DNA of 33,619 nucleotides from Oscillospiraceae bacterium. Lineage in GTDB: Bacteria > Bacillota > Clostridia > Oscillospirales > Oscillospiraceae. The position numbers and the translations under genes are program-made. Shown here one piece after another: positions 14,676 to 22,314 of the stretch (the first letter of the stretch is position 1; the number at the start of each line of letters is the position of its first letter). The notes beneath the pieces are model-generated. The model saw only the letters and a list, made by a program, of their open reading frames with translations. It made no database searches and had not been told where the DNA came from. The stretch covers positions 1 to 33,619 of the forward strand of contig JAETPK010000017.1 in the NCBI GenBank assembly GCA_021771265.1. Reading direction: 5' to 3'.

Positions 14676-15701
14676 ATGAAAACCAGCGATTTTTACTATG
14701 ACCTGCCCCAGGAGCTGATCGCCCAGACGCCTTTGGACAAGCGGGACACCTCCCGCCTCATGACGCTGGACCGGGCAAGCGGCGCCGTGGAGCACCACCA
14801 TTTTTATGAGCTGCCGGACTTTTTGAACCCCGGCGACTGCCTGATCCTCAACAATTCCCGGGTGCTGCCGGCCCGCCTGCTGGGCCAGCGGCTGCCCGGC
14901 GGCGGAGCCTGCGAGGTGCTGCTGCTCATCGACCGGGGGGACAAGACCTGGGAGTGCCTGGTGCGGCCGGGACGGAAAATGCGCACAGGCGCCCGGCTCA
15001 GCTTCGGCGGCGGGGAACTGACCGCCCAGGTGGTGGGGGAGCTGCCGGACGGCAACCGCCTGGTCTGCTTCGAGTACGAGGGCATTTTCCTGGAGGTACT
15101 GGAGCGGCTGGGCAAAATGCCTCTGCCGCCGTATATCAAGGAGGAGCTTCAGGACCAGGAGCGGTATCAAACCGTGTACTCCAAGGTCCTGGGAAGCGCC
15201 GCCGCCCCCACGGCGGGACTCCACTTCACGCCGGAGCTGTTGGAGAAGATCGAGGCCCGCGGCGTGGGCATCGGGTATGTGACGCTCCACGTGGGCCTTG
15301 GCACCTTCCGCCCCGTGAAGGAGGAGGAGATCACAGAGCACGAGATGCACAGCGAGTTCTGCACCATCCCCCAGGAGACGGCGGACCTCATCAACCGGAC
15401 GAAAGCCAACGGCGGCCGCTGCATCTGCGTGGGCACCACCTCCTGCCGCACCCTGGAGAGCTGGGCGGCGGAGGACGGCCACATGGAGGCCAAGGCCGGC
15501 TGGACCGATATCTATATCTACCCCGGCTATAAATTCAAGGTCATGGACGGCCTGGTGACCAATTTCCACCTGCCGGAGAGCACCCTCATCATGCTGGTGT
15601 CCGCCTTCGCCGGCCGGGAGCACGTGCTGGCGGCGTACCAGGAGGCGGTCAAAGAGCGGTATCGGTTTTTCAGCTTCGGCGACGCCATGTTCCTGCGGTA
15701 A
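14676..15701 (+). CDS. queA: S-adenosylmethionine:tRNA ribosyltransferase-isomerase
   Basis: 341 residues from the ATG at 14676, matching the usual QueA length. It transfers ribose from SAM to 7-aminomethyl-7-deazaguanine in tRNA to form epoxyqueuosine. Motifs: [86 protein letters not shown] and [20 protein letters not shown] 14667 and GTG 14658 are alternative starts; GAGGG at 14660-14664 is 11 bases from 14676 and only two from 14667. It follows the SpoIID-like gene closely and may be co-transcribed. Tgt, the preceding enzyme of the pathway, is encoded 2.2 kb downstream. Confidence 0.95.
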   Translation: MKTSDFYYDLPQELIAQTPLDKRDTSRLMTLDRASGAVEHHHFYELPDFLNPGDCLILNNSRVLPARLLGQRLPGGGACEVLLLIDRGDKTWECLVRPGRKMRTGARLSFGGGELTAQVVGELPDGNRLVCFEYEGIFLEVLERLGKMPLPPYIKEELQDQERYQTVYSKVLGSAAAPTAGLHFTPELLEKIEARGVGIGYVTLHVGLGTFRPVKEEEITEHEMHSEFCTIPQETADLINRTKANGGRCICVGTTSCRTLESWAAEDGHMEAKAGWTDIYIYPGYKFKVMDGLVTNFHLPESTLIMLVSAFAGREHVLAAYQEAVKERYRFFSFGDAMFLR

Positions 15702-15723
15702 AAGGCGGAAAATCGATTACGGA

Positions 15724-15751
15724 AGCCCTGGGCAGATGCCCGGGGCTTTTT
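15724..15751 (+). terminator. queA terminator
   Basis: A 10-bp stem 15724-15733/15738-15747 (one G:U, loop AGAT) followed by a T-run to 15751, 22 bases after the queA stop. Confidence 0.88.
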
Positions 15752-15798
15752 GTCGAAAAAAGTTCACAGTTTGTCAAAACAAACGTTTGCAAAACACC

Positions 15799-15827
15799 TT
15801 GACGCCCACAGAAACGTATGATATCCT
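15799..15827 (+). promoter_or_regulatory. Promoter of the NiCo-riboswitch leader
   Basis: TTGACG (15799-15804), 17-base spacer, TATCCT (15822-15827), upstream of the aptamer. Expected start near 15834. Confidence 0.65.
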
Positions 15828-15869
15828 GACAATAACCTCTTTGCACTGCATCACGCTTTTCAAAGCGCC

Positions 15870-15986
15870 GGACAACAGTACAAACTGAGCAGGCGGTGGA
15901 CGGCGGTCCATGCGCCGGGCCGCCTTCGCGGCAGCGGATGATGCCCATCCGCGGGACAGTGGGACCTGTGCCGCGGGTGGTTTTTT
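15870..15986 (+). ncRNA. NiCo (cobalt/nickel) riboswitch with terminator platform
   Basis: The leader carries the conserved core of the czcD/NiCo family. ACTGAGCAGGC (15884-15894) comes first, then a TGGAC/GTCCA stem, then GCCGGGCCGC...GCGGCAGC. GCGGATGATG...CATCCGCGGGACAGT ends at 15960. Four helices around these junction segments match the known aptamer. Terminator arms 15945-15954/15971-15980 plus T6 (15981-15986) reuse the CATCCGC strand of the fourth helix (15946-15952). Ligand-stabilised aptamer should therefore block termination and turn on the downstream efflux gene. Confidence 0.88.
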
Positions 15987-16050
15987 GCACCCTTTTTCGG
16001 GAAGCAGGGGAAGAGCTATCTGCCAAATTTGATCGTTCGGGAGGTAACGG

Positions 16051-16938
16051 ATGGACCCTAAACAGCATGAAAAGGTGGCCGTCGGCGTATCCGCCGTAAG
16101 CATCGCCATCAACCTGGCCCTGGCGGCCTTTAAATTCCTGGCGGGCTTTCTGGCCCATTCCGGCGCCATGATCTCCGACGCCGTTCATTCGGCATCGGAT
16201 GTTCTGGCCACATTGATCGTCATCCTGGGAGTGAAGCTGGCGGGCCGGGCCGCCGACCGGGAGCATCCCTACGGCCACGAGCGGCTGGAGTGCATCGCGG
16301 CGCTGGTCCTGGGTGTCATCCTGGGGGGCACGGGCCTTGGCATCGGCCTGTCCGGCATCCGCAAGATCGCCGGGGCGGAGACGGCCGTGGTGCCCGGCGC
16401 TCTGGCCCTTGTCGCCGCGGTGGTCTCCATCGTGGTGAAGGAGAGCATGTTCTGGTACACCTGGCTGGCGGCGAAGCGGATCGATTCCAGCGCCCTGAAG
16501 GCAGAGGCCTGGCACCACCGGTCCGACGCGTTTTCCTCCGTGGGCAGCTTTGCCGGCATCCTGGGCGCCCGGCTGGGCTTTCCGGTGCTGGACAGCGTGG
16601 CCAGTGTGGTCATCTGCCTGTTTATCCTGAAAGCGGCGTGGGATATTTTGCGGGATGCCCTTTCCAAAATGACGGACCACGCCTGCTCTCCGGAGCTGGC
16701 GGAGGAAATGAAGGAATCCATTTTGTCCCAGCCGGGCGTGCTGGGGCTGGATGCCCTGAATACCCGCCTGTTCGGCGACCGGGTCTATGTGGATGTGGAG
16801 ATCCAGGCGGACGGAGACCTGCCCCTGCGGGTGACCCACGCCACTGCCCAGGCGGTCCACGACGTTCTGGAGAAGCAGTTTCCCCAGGTGAAGCACTGCA
16901 TGGTCCACGTGAACCCGGCGGAGGAGACCGCCGTGTAA
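16051..16938 (+). CDS. Cation diffusion facilitator (probable Co/Ni efflux, CzcD-like)
   Basis: A 295-residue CDF transporter with about six membrane segments and a cytoplasmic C-terminal ferredoxin-like domain. Metal-site motifs are SDAVHSASD (residues 42-50, helix 2) and EAWHHRSDAFSS (helix 5). The loop HPYGHER between helices 2 and 3 is typical. The C-terminal domain ends with VKHCMVHVNP. CDF proteins export divalent cations in exchange for protons. The NiCo riboswitch directly upstream points to cobalt or nickel as the physiological substrate. The ATG at 16051 follows GGGAGGT. Confidence 0.92.
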   Translation: MDPKQHEKVAVGVSAVSIAINLALAAFKFLAGFLAHSGAMISDAVHSASDVLATLIVILGVKLAGRAADREHPYGHERLECIAALVLGVILGGTGLGIGLSGIRKIAGAETAVVPGALALVAAVVSIVVKESMFWYTWLAAKRIDSSALKAEAWHHRSDAFSSVGSFAGILGARLGFPVLDSVASVVICLFILKAAWDILRDALSKMTDHACSPELAEEMKESILSQPGVLGLDALNTRLFGDRVYVDVEIQADGDLPLRVTHATAQAVHDVLEKQFPQVKHCMVHVNPAEETAV

Positions 16939-16940
16939 AA

Positions 16941-16976
16941 CCCAGCCGCCGCGGCGCAAATGCCGCGACGGCTGGG
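16941..16976 (+). terminator. Hairpin after the cation efflux gene
   Basis: CCCAGCCG (16941-16948) pairs with CGGCTGGG (16969-16976), and an inner CGCGGC/GCCGCG stem closes the loop. Only a weak pyrimidine run (TCCTCTT) follows. Confidence 0.65.
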
Positions 16977-17040
16977 TCCTCTTATGCGGGAATGCCTGTG
17001 GGAATGGATACGCGGGTCCGCTGAAGTGACGGGAGGCTGG

Positions 17041-17520
17041 TTATTGCTTCATCACAAAGGACTTGCTGTCGATCGCGCGCATAGTCGCAAGAATACCGTC
17101 AAGGTGGTCGTACTCATGCTGGATCAGCTCAGACATATCATCGTCTATGCGCATTTCCTGGGGCTCCCAGTTCTCGTCTAAATAGCGCAATATGCAATGA
17201 CGATACCGGCGCACGCGCACAAGCAGCTTTGGGAACGACATACAATCATCCATGAGTTCCATCGTTTCGTCCCCGACAAACTCAAGTTCCGGGTTGATGA
17301 TCACATAAGGCTTATCCGTGAGAATGCAGATCAGGCGCTTCATCACCCCAATCTGTGGGGCCGCGATGGCCCTCCCAAAACCGTAATCACGGCGAATGCC
17401 CTTGATGCAGTCAAACAGATCTGTGAAAACGGGGCGAAGCTCTTCCAATTCTTCCTGGGTCACGCTTTCAGAAGTCTCATAGAGCCGCGGGTCGCCGAGC
17501 AGTAAAATTGGCCGTTCCAT
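17041..17520 (-). CDS. def: Peptide deformylase family protein (divergent)
   Basis: 159 residues. Deformylases remove the N-formyl group of nascent proteins using a metal ion. All three motifs are recognisable: GRAIAAPQIG (Gln56; usual GLAAPQ), DDCMS (metal Cys93; usual EGCLS) and QHEYDH (His135, Glu136, His139). Metal ligands and catalytic Glu are intact, but the first two motifs deviate, so this is a divergent subclass, perhaps a second copy with a special role. The ATG at 17520 is preceded by AAGGGA at a slightly long spacing. It is the only minus-strand gene between the CDF gene and tgt. The open frame continues far upstream only as a shadow of tgt. Confidence 0.85.
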   Translation of the reverse strand: MERPILLLGDPRLYETSESVTQEELEELRPVFTDLFDCIKGIRRDYGFGRAIAAPQIGVMKRLICILTDKPYVIINPELEFVGDETMELMDDCMSFPKLLVRVRRYRHCILRYLDENWEPQEMRIDDDMSELIQHEYDHLDGILATMRAIDSKSFVMKQ

Positions 17521-17599
17521 AAGCGATACATCCCTTTCGTTCAAATTTGGGTTTATTATATCATAACGCGGGGGAACAGGGAACGGCTGTTTTTCCGTC

Positions 17600-17628
17600 T
17601 TGCGCCTGGGGGTCGGGTGTACTATAAT
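17600..17628 (+). promoter_or_regulatory. Promoter of the TfoX-domain gene (and perhaps tgt)
   Basis: TTGCGC (17600-17605), 17-base spacer, TATAAT (17623-17628). It lies 34 bases before the GTG start at 17662 and rules out the earlier in-frame GTG at 17617, which overlaps the -10 box. Confidence 0.7.
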
Positions 17629-17661
17629 AAACGGGAGAGTTTGAAAAGGGAGGGACTGCCT

Positions 17662-17916
17662 GTGGAACTGACCCAACTGCCCAACATCGGCCCCGTTCTG
17701 GCGGAGAATCTGCGCCGGGTGGACATCAACTCGGCGGAGGCGCTGCGGGCCGCCGGCGCCTGCGAGGCCTGGCTCCGCATTCGCACCCAGGTGGACCCCG
17801 GCGCCTGCTTTCACCAGCTGACGGCTCTGGCCGGCGCGGAGCTGGGTATCCGCAAGACCGCTTTGACAGCGGAGCGGAAAGCGGAGCTGCGGTACTTTTT
17901 TGACCGCGCAAAATAA
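17662..17916 (+). CDS. TfoX C-terminal-domain protein, 84 aa
   Basis: 84 residues made only of the TfoX/Sxy C-terminal domain, which resembles helix-hairpin-helix modules: LTQLPNIGPVLAENLRRVDINSAEAL, then GACEAWLRIRTQ and a helical tail ending YFFDRAK. In Gammaproteobacteria TfoX/Sxy regulates competence; isolated C-terminal domains in Firmicutes have no established role. A GTG start at 17662 is chosen because GGGAGG lies eight bases upstream. It has its own promoter and ends 18 bases before tgt, so the two are probably co-transcribed. Confidence 0.8.
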   Translation: MELTQLPNIGPVLAENLRRVDINSAEALRAAGACEAWLRIRTQVDPGACFHQLTALAGAELGIRKTALTAERKAELRYFFDRAK

Positions 17917-17934
17917 ACAGAAACGAGAAGGAAT

Positions 17935-19068
17935 ATGTTCAAAGTACGCAAAACGGAAGGCCGCGCCCGCCGCGGCGAATTTTCCTGCGCCCACGGCGGC
18001 ACCGTGCAGACGCCGGTGTTTATGAACGTGGGCACCCAGGCCGCCATCAAGGGCGGCGTGTCCGCCCACGACCTGAAGGAGGTGGGCTGCCAGATCGAGC
18101 TGAGCAACACCTACCATCTCCACCTGCGCCCCGGCGACCAGCTGGTGCGGCGGATGGGGGGCCTCCACAGGTTCATGAACTGGGACGGCCCCATCCTGAC
18201 GGACTCCGGCGGGTTCCAGGTGTTTTCCCTGGCCTCCCTGCGGAAAATCAAGGAGGAGGGCGTTTACTTTTCCTCCCACATCGACGGGCGGAAGATCTTT
18301 ATGGGACCGGAGGAGTCCATGCGCATCCAGTCCAACCTGGGCAGCGACATCGCCATGGCCTTTGACGAGTGTGTGGAAAACCCCGCCGCCTATGAATACG
18401 CCAAGGCCAGCTGCGAGCGGACGCTGCGGTGGCTGGAGCGGTGCAAGGCGGAGCATGACCAGCTCAACAGCCTGCCGGACACGGTGAATCCCCGTCAGAT
18501 GCTCTTTGGCATCAACCAGGGCGCCACTTACGCGGACCTGCGGGCCTGGCATATGCGGGAGATCGCAAAGATCGACTGCGACGGCTTTGCCATCGGCGGT
18601 CTGGCGGTGGGGGAGCCGGCGGAGGTCATGTACGAGATGATCGACGTGGTGGAGCCCTTCATGCCGGTGGAAAAGCCCCGCTACCTCATGGGGGTGGGCA
18701 CTCCCAGCAACATCATCGAGGGCGTCAGCCGGGGCGTGGATTTTTTCGACTGCGTCATGCCCTCCCGCAACGGCCGCCACGGCAAGCTCTTTACCTGGGA
18801 GGGCACCGTGAACATCCTCAACGAAAAATACGCCGCCGACGAGCGGCCCATCAGCGAAAGCTGCGGCTGCCCGGTGTGCCGCAGCTTCTCCCGGGCGTAT
18901 CTGCGGCACCTGTTCAAGGCAGATGAGGTGCTGGCCCTGCGGCTGGCGGTGCTCCACAACCTGTACTTTTACAATGACCTGATGGCGAAGATCCGCCAGA
19001 CGCTGGATGAGGGGACATTTGCCGATTTCCGGGCCCGGTACAGCGGGAATCTGGAAAAACGGGCGTGA
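17935..19068 (+). CDS. tgt: Queuine tRNA-ribosyltransferase
   Basis: A 377-residue TIM-barrel enzyme that exchanges guanine-34 for the queuosine precursor preQ1 in tRNAs with GUN anticodons. Motifs: LSNTYHLHLRPG, TDSGGFQVFSLA (catalytic Asp90), FDECVENPA, GINQGATYADLR, GFAIGGLAVGE, and the nucleophile region VDFFDCVMPSRNGRHG. The C-terminal zinc site is CGCPVCRSFSR with a later cysteine/histidine partner near HNLYFYN. The ATG follows AGAAGGA. The queA-tgt pathway pair is split here by the metal-efflux and deformylase genes. Confidence 0.96.
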   Translation: MFKVRKTEGRARRGEFSCAHGGTVQTPVFMNVGTQAAIKGGVSAHDLKEVGCQIELSNTYHLHLRPGDQLVRRMGGLHRFMNWDGPILTDSGGFQVFSLASLRKIKEEGVYFSSHIDGRKIFMGPEESMRIQSNLGSDIAMAFDECVENPAAYEYAKASCERTLRWLERCKAEHDQLNSLPDTVNPRQMLFGINQGATYADLRAWHMREIAKIDCDGFAIGGLAVGEPAEVMYEMIDVVEPFMPVEKPRYLMGVGTPSNIIEGVSRGVDFFDCVMPSRNGRHGKLFTWEGTVNILNEKYAADERPISESCGCPVCRSFSRAYLRHLFKADEVLALRLAVLHNLYFYNDLMAKIRQTLDEGTFADFRARYSGNLEKRA

Positions 19069-19112
19069 AGTGTCTGTTTCCCTGCAAATATTTGAGGGCT
19101 ACAAGAAAGTTC

Positions 19113-19140
19113 TTGCAAAACACCTGTCTTTTGGTATAAT
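19113..19140 (+). promoter_or_regulatory. yajC promoter
   Basis: TTGCAA (19113-19118), 16-base spacer, TATAAT (19135-19140), in the 115-bp gap after tgt. Confidence 0.7.
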
Positions 19141-19183
19141 AGTACCATTGTAATCCACAAAGGAAAAAAGGAGTTTCACAAAT

Positions 19184-19549
19184 ATGGACAGTAATAGCTA
19201 CTCTATCATTATGCTGGTCGTCATGCTGGCGATCTTCTATTTCCTGCTGATCCGTCCCGAGAACAAGCGGAAGAAGAAGGCTGAGGCCATGCGTGAGAGC
19301 ATCAAGAAGGGCGACACCGTCACCACCATCGGCGGCATCGTCGGCCGTGTGGTCCACGCCAACAAGGATACGCTGATCATCGAGACCAGCGAGGACCGCG
19401 TCCGCGTGGAAGTCACCCGCTGGGCCATTTCCACCACCGGCGTCCAGACCGGCGAGCAGCCCGCGGAGGAGAAGGCCGACAAGAAGAAACAGAAGGAAGA
19501 GCCCGCTGCCGTTGAGGAGAAGACGGAGGCCTCCGCTGAGGAAAAGTAA
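19184..19549 (+). CDS. yajC: Preprotein translocase subunit YajC
   Basis: 121 residues. One N-terminal membrane helix (about residues 6-23, YSIIMLVVMLAIFYFLLIRP) is followed by the basic ENKRKKK stretch and the YajC core MRESIKKGDTVTTIGGIVGRV. The C-terminal 30 residues are a Lys/Glu-rich low-complexity tail. YajC associates with SecDF at the membrane. The usual secD/secF genes do not follow; a TIGR04086-like gene does. The ATG follows AAGGAG, and its own promoter is visible. Confidence 0.92.
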   Translation: MDSNSYSIIMLVVMLAIFYFLLIRPENKRKKKAEAMRESIKKGDTVTTIGGIVGRVVHANKDTLIIETSEDRVRVEVTRWAISTTGVQTGEQPAEEKADKKKQKEEPAAVEEKTEASAEEK

Positions 19550-19571
19550 GGCTGCTCCATTCATAAACAGG

Positions 19572-19623
19572 ACCTCCCCGGTCATATGCTCCACTAAGAG
19601 CGTATGACCGGGGAGGTATTTTT
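19572..19623 (+). terminator. yajC terminator whose 3' arm is the next gene's RBS
   Basis: A 19-bp stem 19572-19590/19599-19617 with one G:U is followed by ATTTTTT. The next gene's ATG is at 19625, and the only ribosome-binding sequence before it is GGGGAGG at 19610-19616, inside the 3' arm. Confidence 0.85.
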
Positions 19624-19624
19624 T

Positions 19625-20035
19625 ATGGCGAAAAATCGAAAGCAGACGCCGCCCTGGCGGGCCTTCGTGTGGGGACTGCTGGTGTCGGTGGGGCTGTACC
19701 TGTGCTTGCTGGTGCTGCTGACGTTTCTGACGGTGCGGGGCGTTTTGGGGGAGGAGGGGACGTATCCCGCCATCGCGGCGGCCTGCGGCGTGTCAGCGCT
19801 GAGCGGCGGGCTGGTGTGTGTCCGGGACGCACCCATGGGACGCCTGCCGGCGGCCATGCTGTGTGCCGGCGGTTTCGCGGCTGTGCTGGCGGTGGTGGGC
19901 CTGCTGTGCTGGGAGGAAGGCGTCACCGTCCGGGGCCTGGCCCTGCTGGGGTGCACCCTGGCCGGCGGCCTGGCGGCCGGCGCGGCAGGCGGCAGGCGGG
20001 GGCGGCGGCTGAAGAGCCGCGCACGGCGGCGGTAA
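19625..20035 (+). CDS. TIGR04086-like integral membrane protein, 136 aa
   Basis: 136 residues with four hydrophobic segments (roughly residues 14-36, 47-63, 75-93 and 105-123) between a basic N-terminus (MAKNRKQ) and a strongly basic tail (GGRRGRRLKSRARRR). Small four-helix proteins of the TIGR04086 family are commonly found beside yajC in clostridia; their function is unknown. An ATG at 19604 lies in the same frame but within the terminator, so 19625 is preferred. Family assignment rests on size, topology and position rather than a strong motif. Confidence 0.7.
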   Translation: MAKNRKQTPPWRAFVWGLLVSVGLYLCLLVLLTFLTVRGVLGEEGTYPAIAAACGVSALSGGLVCVRDAPMGRLPAAMLCAGGFAAVLAVVGLLCWEEGVTVRGLALLGCTLAGGLAAGAAGGRRGRRLKSRARRR

Positions 20036-20405
20036 AAGGCCACTTGCCATTTTTACCAAAAATGTCCGGTGGGCGGCGTCACCGCCGCCCACCAGGTCAC
20101 GCCCGGCGAAAGTGGGGGAGGTGGGCGCTCCGGTGCGCAAATATAGACGTTTTGTGGGATATCACTACAAGATGTTGCCCTTGCGGACGGCTGGCGGCTG
20201 GCTGTGGCGACTTTGGTTTAAAGGGTTTACATAATACAGTTAACATAACATTTTGTCATAAATTACAAAAAGCGAGAACTTCTGGCAAATTCCTTGATAA
20301 AACAAGCAAAGTGCACTATATTAAATAAGTACCTGATTTACGTTAACCGTCTATCATAAATCCTGTCCTTCCCGCATAGGGTGGGACAGTGAGGTGAGGC
20401 GGTTC
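20036..20405 (+). other. 370-bp non-coding gap upstream of the SpoIIM-like gene
   Basis: Near its start there is a perfect 11-bp hairpin (20068-20078/20083-20093, GGTGGGCGGCG arm) without a T-run. The second half (about 20210-20360) is sharply AT-rich, with repeated ACATAA/CATAA words, and holds the promoter listed separately. No small gene with a ribosome binding site and no known riboswitch was recognised. Confidence 0.5.
20294..20322 (+). promoter_or_regulatory. Promoter upstream of the SpoIIM-like gene/xerD
   Basis: TTGATA (20294-20299), 17-base spacer, TATATT (20317-20322), giving a leader of about 75 bases for the SpoIIM-like gene and probably xerD. Confidence 0.7.
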
Positions 20406-21032
20406 ATGAGGAAGAAAACGGTCCGCGGAAGCGGCGGACAGGCAGGCTCCCTTTCCGGTCTGGTGGTGCTGGCGGTCTTTTTTGCTGGCGGCATCCTGCT
20501 AGGACAGGCCCTGGCCGGCCATGTGCCGGACGGCACCGGGGCGGAGCTGCGCCGGTATCTGACGGATTACCTCCGGCTGGAGGACGGCGGGGCGGAGCGG
20601 GCGGGAGCGGCTGTCTCCGCCGTGGTCATTTACTTCCGATATCCGCTGGCGGCGTTTCTGCTGGCCTTTACAGCCGCCGGGGCGGTCTTGCTCCCCTGTG
20701 TCACCGTGGCTTACGGCTGCTTTCTCTCTTTCTCCGTCTGCTGCTTTACGGCGGCCTTTGGGGCGGAGGGGGCACTGCTGGCCCTGGCGGTGCTGGGGGT
20801 CCGGTGCCTGGCGACCATGCCCTGCTATTTTTTGCTGGCCGCCTCCGCGTGGAGGATGTCCGCAGCGCGCCTGCCCATTGGGAGAGGCAGACGGACCGCG
20901 CCTGCGGCCTGCGGCAGAGGGTGGTGGCTTTTATGCGGCGCGGCGGCGTTGGTGCTGCTGGCCGGCGTGTGTTTGGAACTCGTTCTGCCGCCGCGCTTGA
21001 CGGAGCTGGCGCTGCGGCATATCCTGAATTGA
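20406..21032 (+). CDS. SpoIIM-like membrane protein
   Basis: 208 residues, about five hydrophobic segments: residues 18-37, a cluster of helices between 70 and 145, and 170-192. The layout (one N-terminal helix, a soluble loop, a helical core with small residues, a C-terminal helix) and the position just before xerD match stage II sporulation protein M, which with SpoIID and SpoIIP forms the engulfment peptidoglycan-degrading complex. In B. subtilis spoIIM also lies near the xerD homologue. Sequence motifs are weak, so the name rests mainly on synteny and topology. The ATG at 20406 (AGGTGAGG upstream) is preferred over GTG 20394. Confidence 0.6.
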   Translation: MRKKTVRGSGGQAGSLSGLVVLAVFFAGGILLGQALAGHVPDGTGAELRRYLTDYLRLEDGGAERAGAAVSAVVIYFRYPLAAFLLAFTAAGAVLLPCVTVAYGCFLSFSVCCFTAAFGAEGALLALAVLGVRCLATMPCYFLLAASAWRMSAARLPIGRGRRTAPAACGRGWWLLCGAAALVLLAGVCLELVLPPRLTELALRHILN

Positions 21033-21055
21033 CGAAAGAGGGGAGGGGTGATCCC

Positions 21056-21940
21056 GTGAACAGTGAGATTGCCCGCTATGGCAAATACCTGGCGGAGGAA
21101 AAGCATTCTTCCCAGAACACCATCAGCTCATACCTGCGGGATGTGACCCAGTTTTCCGACTATCTGGAGGCACATCAGGACTGCGGCCTGCGGGACGCGC
21201 AGCCGGATATGGTGCGGGACTATATGAGCTGGATGCAGGGGCACGGAAAATCCGCCGCCTCCGTCACCCGGTTTCTGGCCTCCGTGAAATCCTTTTATAA
21301 TTTCCTGATAGCCCAGGGCGAGCTGCGGGAAAATCCCGTCAAAGGCATCACCGCCGACCGGGCGGAGCGGAAGTATCCGGAGATCCTGACCGCCAAGGAA
21401 GTGGAGCTGTTTTTGGAGCAGCCCCAGTGTGTGGACGCCAAGGGCTTCCGGGACCACGCCATGCTGGAGCTGCTGTACGCCACCGGCATCCGGGTCAGCG
21501 AGCTGATCTCCCTGGAGCTGGATGACGTGAATCTGGCCGCCGGCTTTATCCGCTGCGCCAGCCGGGGCAAGGAGCGCATCATCCCCCTGTACCACGGCGC
21601 CGTGAAGGCCCTGCAGGATTACGTGCGGGACATCCGCCCCCAGCTGGTGGCGGACCAGGAGGAAACGGCCCTGTTCGTCAACATGAGCGGCGAGCGCATG
21701 AGCCGCCAGGGCTTTTGGAAGATCATCAAGCATTACCAGGAGAAGGCCGGCATCCAGAAGGACATCACGCCCCACACCCTCCGCCACTCCTTTGCCGTCC
21801 ACCTGCTGGAAAACGGCGCGGACCTGCGGTCCATTCAGGAGATGCTGGGCCACGCGGACATCTCCTCCACTCAGATCTATACCCATGTGGTGAAGCGGCA
21901 GCTAAAGGACGTGTATCAGAAGGCCCATCCAAGAGCGTAA
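21056..21940 (+). CDS. xerD: Tyrosine recombinase XerD
   Basis: 294 residues, the length of XerC/XerD chromosome-dimer resolvases acting at dif. The N-terminal SAM-like core-binding domain is residues 1-90. The catalytic domain carries Arg146 (ATGIRVSEL), Lys172 (GKERIIPL), His240 and Arg243 (HTLRHSFA), His266 (LGHADIS) and the nucleophile Tyr275 (STQIYTH). The GTG start at 21056 follows GAGGGGAGGGG; the frame is open further upstream only as a shadow of the previous gene. Synteny after a SpoIIM-like gene favours XerD over an integrase. No att-like repeats flank it. Confidence 0.92.
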   Translation: MNSEIARYGKYLAEEKHSSQNTISSYLRDVTQFSDYLEAHQDCGLRDAQPDMVRDYMSWMQGHGKSAASVTRFLASVKSFYNFLIAQGELRENPVKGITADRAERKYPEILTAKEVELFLEQPQCVDAKGFRDHAMLELLYATGIRVSELISLELDDVNLAAGFIRCASRGKERIIPLYHGAVKALQDYVRDIRPQLVADQEETALFVNMSGERMSRQGFWKIIKHYQEKAGIQKDITPHTLRHSFAVHLLENGADLRSIQEMLGHADISSTQIYTHVVKRQLKDVYQKAHPRA

Positions 21941-22117
21941 CTCCAAGGGGGGACTGGCGTCCCCCTTAGACTCTCCGGCGGGCAAGCCCGCCTCCGTTGA
22001 ACCCCCTCGCCTTTGCACGGCAAAGGCGGCCCTGGCCGCGATGGGCCAGGGGCAGTGGTGTCCCGTCCAGGCACACGCCCTGGCCGGGACTTTTTTTGCC
22101 CGCGGCAGTGGGATGAA
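21941..22117 (+). repeat. Hairpin-rich spacer after xerD, ending in a terminator
   Basis: In order: AAGGGGG/CCCCCTT, GGCGGGC/GCCCGCC, CGCCTTTG/CAAAGGCG, CCTGGCC/GGCCAGG, and a terminator at 22060-22097. Its first module and its last hairpin resemble those of the argR-recN spacer. No coding signal. Confidence 0.65.
22060..22097 (+). terminator. Terminator downstream of xerD
   Basis: GTCCCG (22060-22065) pairs with CGGGAC (22085-22090), and CCAGG (22067-22071) with CCTGG (22079-22083), with one mismatch between them and loop CACACGC. T7 follows (22091-22097). The upper hairpin is shared with 3085-3102. Confidence 0.85.
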
Positions 22118-22227
22118 TGAGGAATTAGGAGTTAGGAATTAGGAATTTTGGAGTCCGGCGGAGCCGGACAAATTCAAATCATTCCGCCTGGGGCGGAATA
22201 CCCCAATTTCTCATTCCTAATTCCTCA
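22118..22227. repeat. Palindromic mini-element, copy B
   Basis: 110 bp with a perfect 13-bp terminal inverted repeat (TGAGGAATTAGGA at 22118-22130, complement at 22215-22227). The inner hairpins are 22153-22159/22163-22169 and 22181-22188/22192-22199. It has the same interior as copy A at 11545-11656. It lies between the xerD terminator and the sigma factor gene. No open frame of its own, so it would be non-autonomous. Confidence 0.82.
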
Positions 22228-22314
22228 TTTTCACCGAAAGTTTTTTTCCGCGCGGAAAGCAAAATCCGTGTCTGAAGACTCTAATAAACAGAAACAAGAA
22301 AGGAGGCCCCGCCC

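Noticed and set aside
17521-18957. Upstream extension of the deformylase frame to 638 codons
   Set aside because: The extension is antisense to tgt and the TfoX-domain gene; the family N-terminus and a ribosome binding site place the start at 17520.
20210-20290. Repeated ACATAA words upstream of the SpoIIM-like gene as an iteron or operator array
   Set aside because: The copies are short, unevenly spaced and expected in AT-rich DNA; not enough to call a binding site.
21056-21940. xerD read as a phage or ICE integrase
   Set aside because: Length, motifs and position after a SpoIIM-like gene match housekeeping XerD; no attachment-site repeats or mobile genes are adjacent.
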